A stretch of DNA of 5,937 nucleotides, taken from CAINEC01 sp046303115 (lineage in GTDB: Bacteria > Bacteroidota > Bacteroidia > AKYH767-A > OLB10). The notes under the pieces are model-generated. The model ran no database searches and was not told the DNA's origin. It saw only the letters and a program-made list of their open reading frames with translations. Below are positions 4,340 to 5,937 of the stretch, one piece after another (positions within the stretch are counted from its first letter, which is position 1; the number at the start of each line of letters is the position of its first letter). The position numbers were made by a program, and so were the translations under genes. The stretch is from NCBI GenBank assembly GCA_046303115.1, contig JBKCGZ010000036.1, positions 1 to 5,937 of the forward strand. The letters run 5' to 3'.

Positions 4340-5937
4340 ATGGAATCAACAGGAAAATGTCCTTTTCATCATGGTACTGGTCACGTAGGATCAGCAGGGA
4401 CAACAAACAACGATTGGTGGCCTAATGGTTTAAAGCTAAACACGCTTCGCCAAAAATCATCATTATCGAATCCAATGGATAAAGACTTTAACTACGCGGA
4501 AGCGTTTAAGTCGTTGGATTTAGATGCAGTAAAAAAAGATATTACAACTGTAATGACCGACTCTCAAGAGTGGTGGCCAGCAGACTTCGGACATTATGGT
4601 CCTTTCTTTATTCGTATGGCTTGGCATAGCGCAGGAACGTATCGTACAGGTGACGGTCGTGGTGGTGCAGGTGCTGGTCAATTACGTTTTGCTCCATTAA
4701 ACAGCTGGCCTGATAACGGTAACTTAGATAAGGCTCGCCGTTTATTATGGCCTATCAAACAAAAATATGGTAACAAACTTTCTTGGGCTGATTTAATGGT
4801 GCTAACAGGAAATGTTGCGTTAGAGTCAATGGGATTCAAAACATTTGGTTTCGCTGGCGGTAGAGAAGATGTGTGGGAGCCAGAACAAGATGTTTATTGG
4901 GGAATCGAGCACGAATGGAAAGGAGATAAAAGATACACAGCAGATAGAAATTTAGAGAAACCATTAGCAGCGGTTCAAATGGGATTAATTTATGTGAACC
5001 CAGAAGGCCCTAACGGTAACCCTGATCCAGTAGCTGCAGCAAAAGATATTCGTGAAACATTTGGCCGTATGGCAATGAACGATGAAGAGACGGTAGCGCT
5101 TATTGCTGGTGGACATACATTCGGTAAAACACATGGCGCTGGTGATGCAGCTTTAGTAGGCGTTGAACCAGAAGCTGCAAGCATCGAGCATCAAGGATTT
5201 GGTTGGATAAGCTCTCACAAGAGTGGTAAAGGTCCTGATACAATTACAAGCGGTTTAGAAGTAACATGGACAAACGAGCCAACAAAATGGACAAATAATT
5301 ATTTCGAGAATTTATTCTCTTACGAGTGGGAATTAACAAAGAGTCCTGCGGGTGCTCATCAGTGGGTTGCTAAAAATGCAGAGGCGATTATTCCTGATGC
5401 ATTTGATGCAAGCAAAAAGCAATTGCCAACAATGTTAACAACAGACTTGTCATTGCGTTTTGATCCTGCTTATGAAAAAATTTCTCGTCGTTTCTACGAA
5501 AACCCAGATCAGTTTGCAGATGCATTCGCTCGTGCATGGTTCAAGTTAACACATCGTGACATGGGTCCTCGTGCTTTATATCTTGGTAAAGAAGTTCCTG
5601 CTGAAGAATTAATCTGGCAAGATCCAATTCCTGCTGTTAATCATCCGTTAGTTGATAGCAACGATATCAAAGAATTAAAGGCTGCAATCACAGCTTCTGG
5701 ATTATCAGTAAGTGAAATGGTTTCTACTGCATGGGCTTCTGCTTCTACCTTCCGTGGTACTGATAAGCGTGGTGGTGCTAACGGTGCGCGTATCCGCTTA
5801 ATGCCAATGCGCAACTGGGAAGTAAACAACCCTGTTCAATTAAACAAAGTACTAGCTGCGTTAGAAACTATTCAAAATAATTTCAATGCAAAAGGAGATA
5901 AGAAGATTTCTCTTGCTGACTTAATCGTATTAGCGGG
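4340..5937 (+). CDS. katG: catalase-peroxidase KatG (3' end beyond the window)
   Basis: 532 complete codons are present with no stop, roughly three quarters of the usual 720-750 residues. KatG is a cytoplasmic haem enzyme that destroys hydrogen peroxide and has broad peroxidase activity. All of the N-terminal catalytic domain is seen: distal Arg92, Trp95 and His96 in IRMAWHSAGTYR; Asp125 in NSWPDN; Tyr218 and Met244, which with Trp95 form the Met-Tyr-Trp crosslink needed for catalase activity; proximal His259 in AGGHTFGKTHG; Trp310; and Asp369 in TTDLSL. From about 436 the inactive C-terminal duplicated domain begins. One oddity is GPRALYLG (409-416): the mobile arginine expected before YLG is Leu413, with Arg411 two residues earlier. 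ATG 4340 gives the typical KatG start ESTGKCPFHH, with no signal peptide. Divergent oxyR implies peroxide induction. Confidence 0.96.
   Translation, partial: MESTGKCPFHHGTGHVGSAGTTNNDWWPNGLKLNTLRQKSSLSNPMDKDFNYAEAFKSLDLDAVKKDITTVMTDSQEWWPADFGHYGPFFIRMAWHSAGTYRTGDGRGGAGAGQLRFAPLNSWPDNGNLDKARRLLWPIKQKYGNKLSWADLMVLTGNVALESMGFKTFGFAGGREDVWEPEQDVYWGIEHEWKGDKRYTADRNLEKPLAAVQMGLIYVNPEGPNGNPDPVAAAKDIRETFGRMAMNDEETVALIAGGHTFGKTHGAGDAALVGVEPEAASIEHQGFGWISSHKSGKGPDTITSGLEVTWTNEPTKWTNNYFENLFSYEWELTKSPAGAHQWVAKNAEAIIPDAFDASKKQLPTMLTTDLSLRFDPAYEKISRRFYENPDQFADAFARAWFKLTHRDMGPRALYLGKEVPAEELIWQDPIPAVNHPLVDSNDIKELKAAITASGLSVSEMVSTAWASASTFRGTDKRGGANGARIRLMPMRNWEVNNPVQLNKVLAALETIQNNFNAKGDKKISLADLIVLA

Noticed and set aside
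4990..5184. Minus-strand open frame inside katG
   Set aside because: It lies antisense to a strongly conserved catalytic region of KatG; low-complexity composition is what the reverse of that coding sequence produces.
5641..5829. Minus-strand open frame inside the C-terminal part of katG
   Set aside because: Shadow of the katG frame, with no recognisable domain or promoter.

Overview
The window looks like chromosomal DNA from a member of the Bacteroidota. The evidence is: AT-rich genes whose starts lack Shine-Dalgarno sequences; promoter boxes matching the phylum's TAnnTTTG -7 consensus upstream of two genes; an O-antigen ligase of the Bacteroidota style; and intergenic stretches rich in CAAATT/CAAAT words. 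The genus cannot be fixed from sequence reading alone.

Left part (1-2279): the last 33 codons of an unidentified protein are followed after 6 bases by a TTG-started polytopic membrane protein of the O-antigen ligase (WaaL/Wzy-C) family. After a 130-base gap comes a small tetratricopeptide-repeat (TPR) protein. The ligase belongs to cell-surface polysaccharide assembly; the TPR protein has no assignable partner.

Middle (2280-3305): a 275-base non-coding stretch with several small hairpins leads into a two-gene type II toxin-antitoxin operon. It encodes a ribbon-helix-helix antitoxin (DUF6364-like) and a PIN-domain RNase toxin (VapC-like). The toxin starts with TTG directly after the antitoxin stop codon. 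The predicted promoter lies between two TACGTAC words that could be the autoregulatory operator. Near-identical TCGCGA-AGCM-TCGCGA hairpins flank the module on both sides, each next to CAAATT-rich DNA.

Right part (3306-5937): an OxyR-type LysR regulator on the minus strand is divergent from katG, which encodes a catalase-peroxidase and is cut by the window end. The 98-base gap between them holds a good oxyR promoter and a set of TATCA repeats placed where OxyR could both repress itself and activate katG. OxyR keeps the peroxide-sensing cysteine pair. KatG keeps the haem and crosslink residues, but appears to lack the mobile arginine at its usual position.

No wholly novel system is evident. 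The most interesting points are the hairpin-flanked toxin-antitoxin cassette with its candidate operator, and the KatG arginine substitution.
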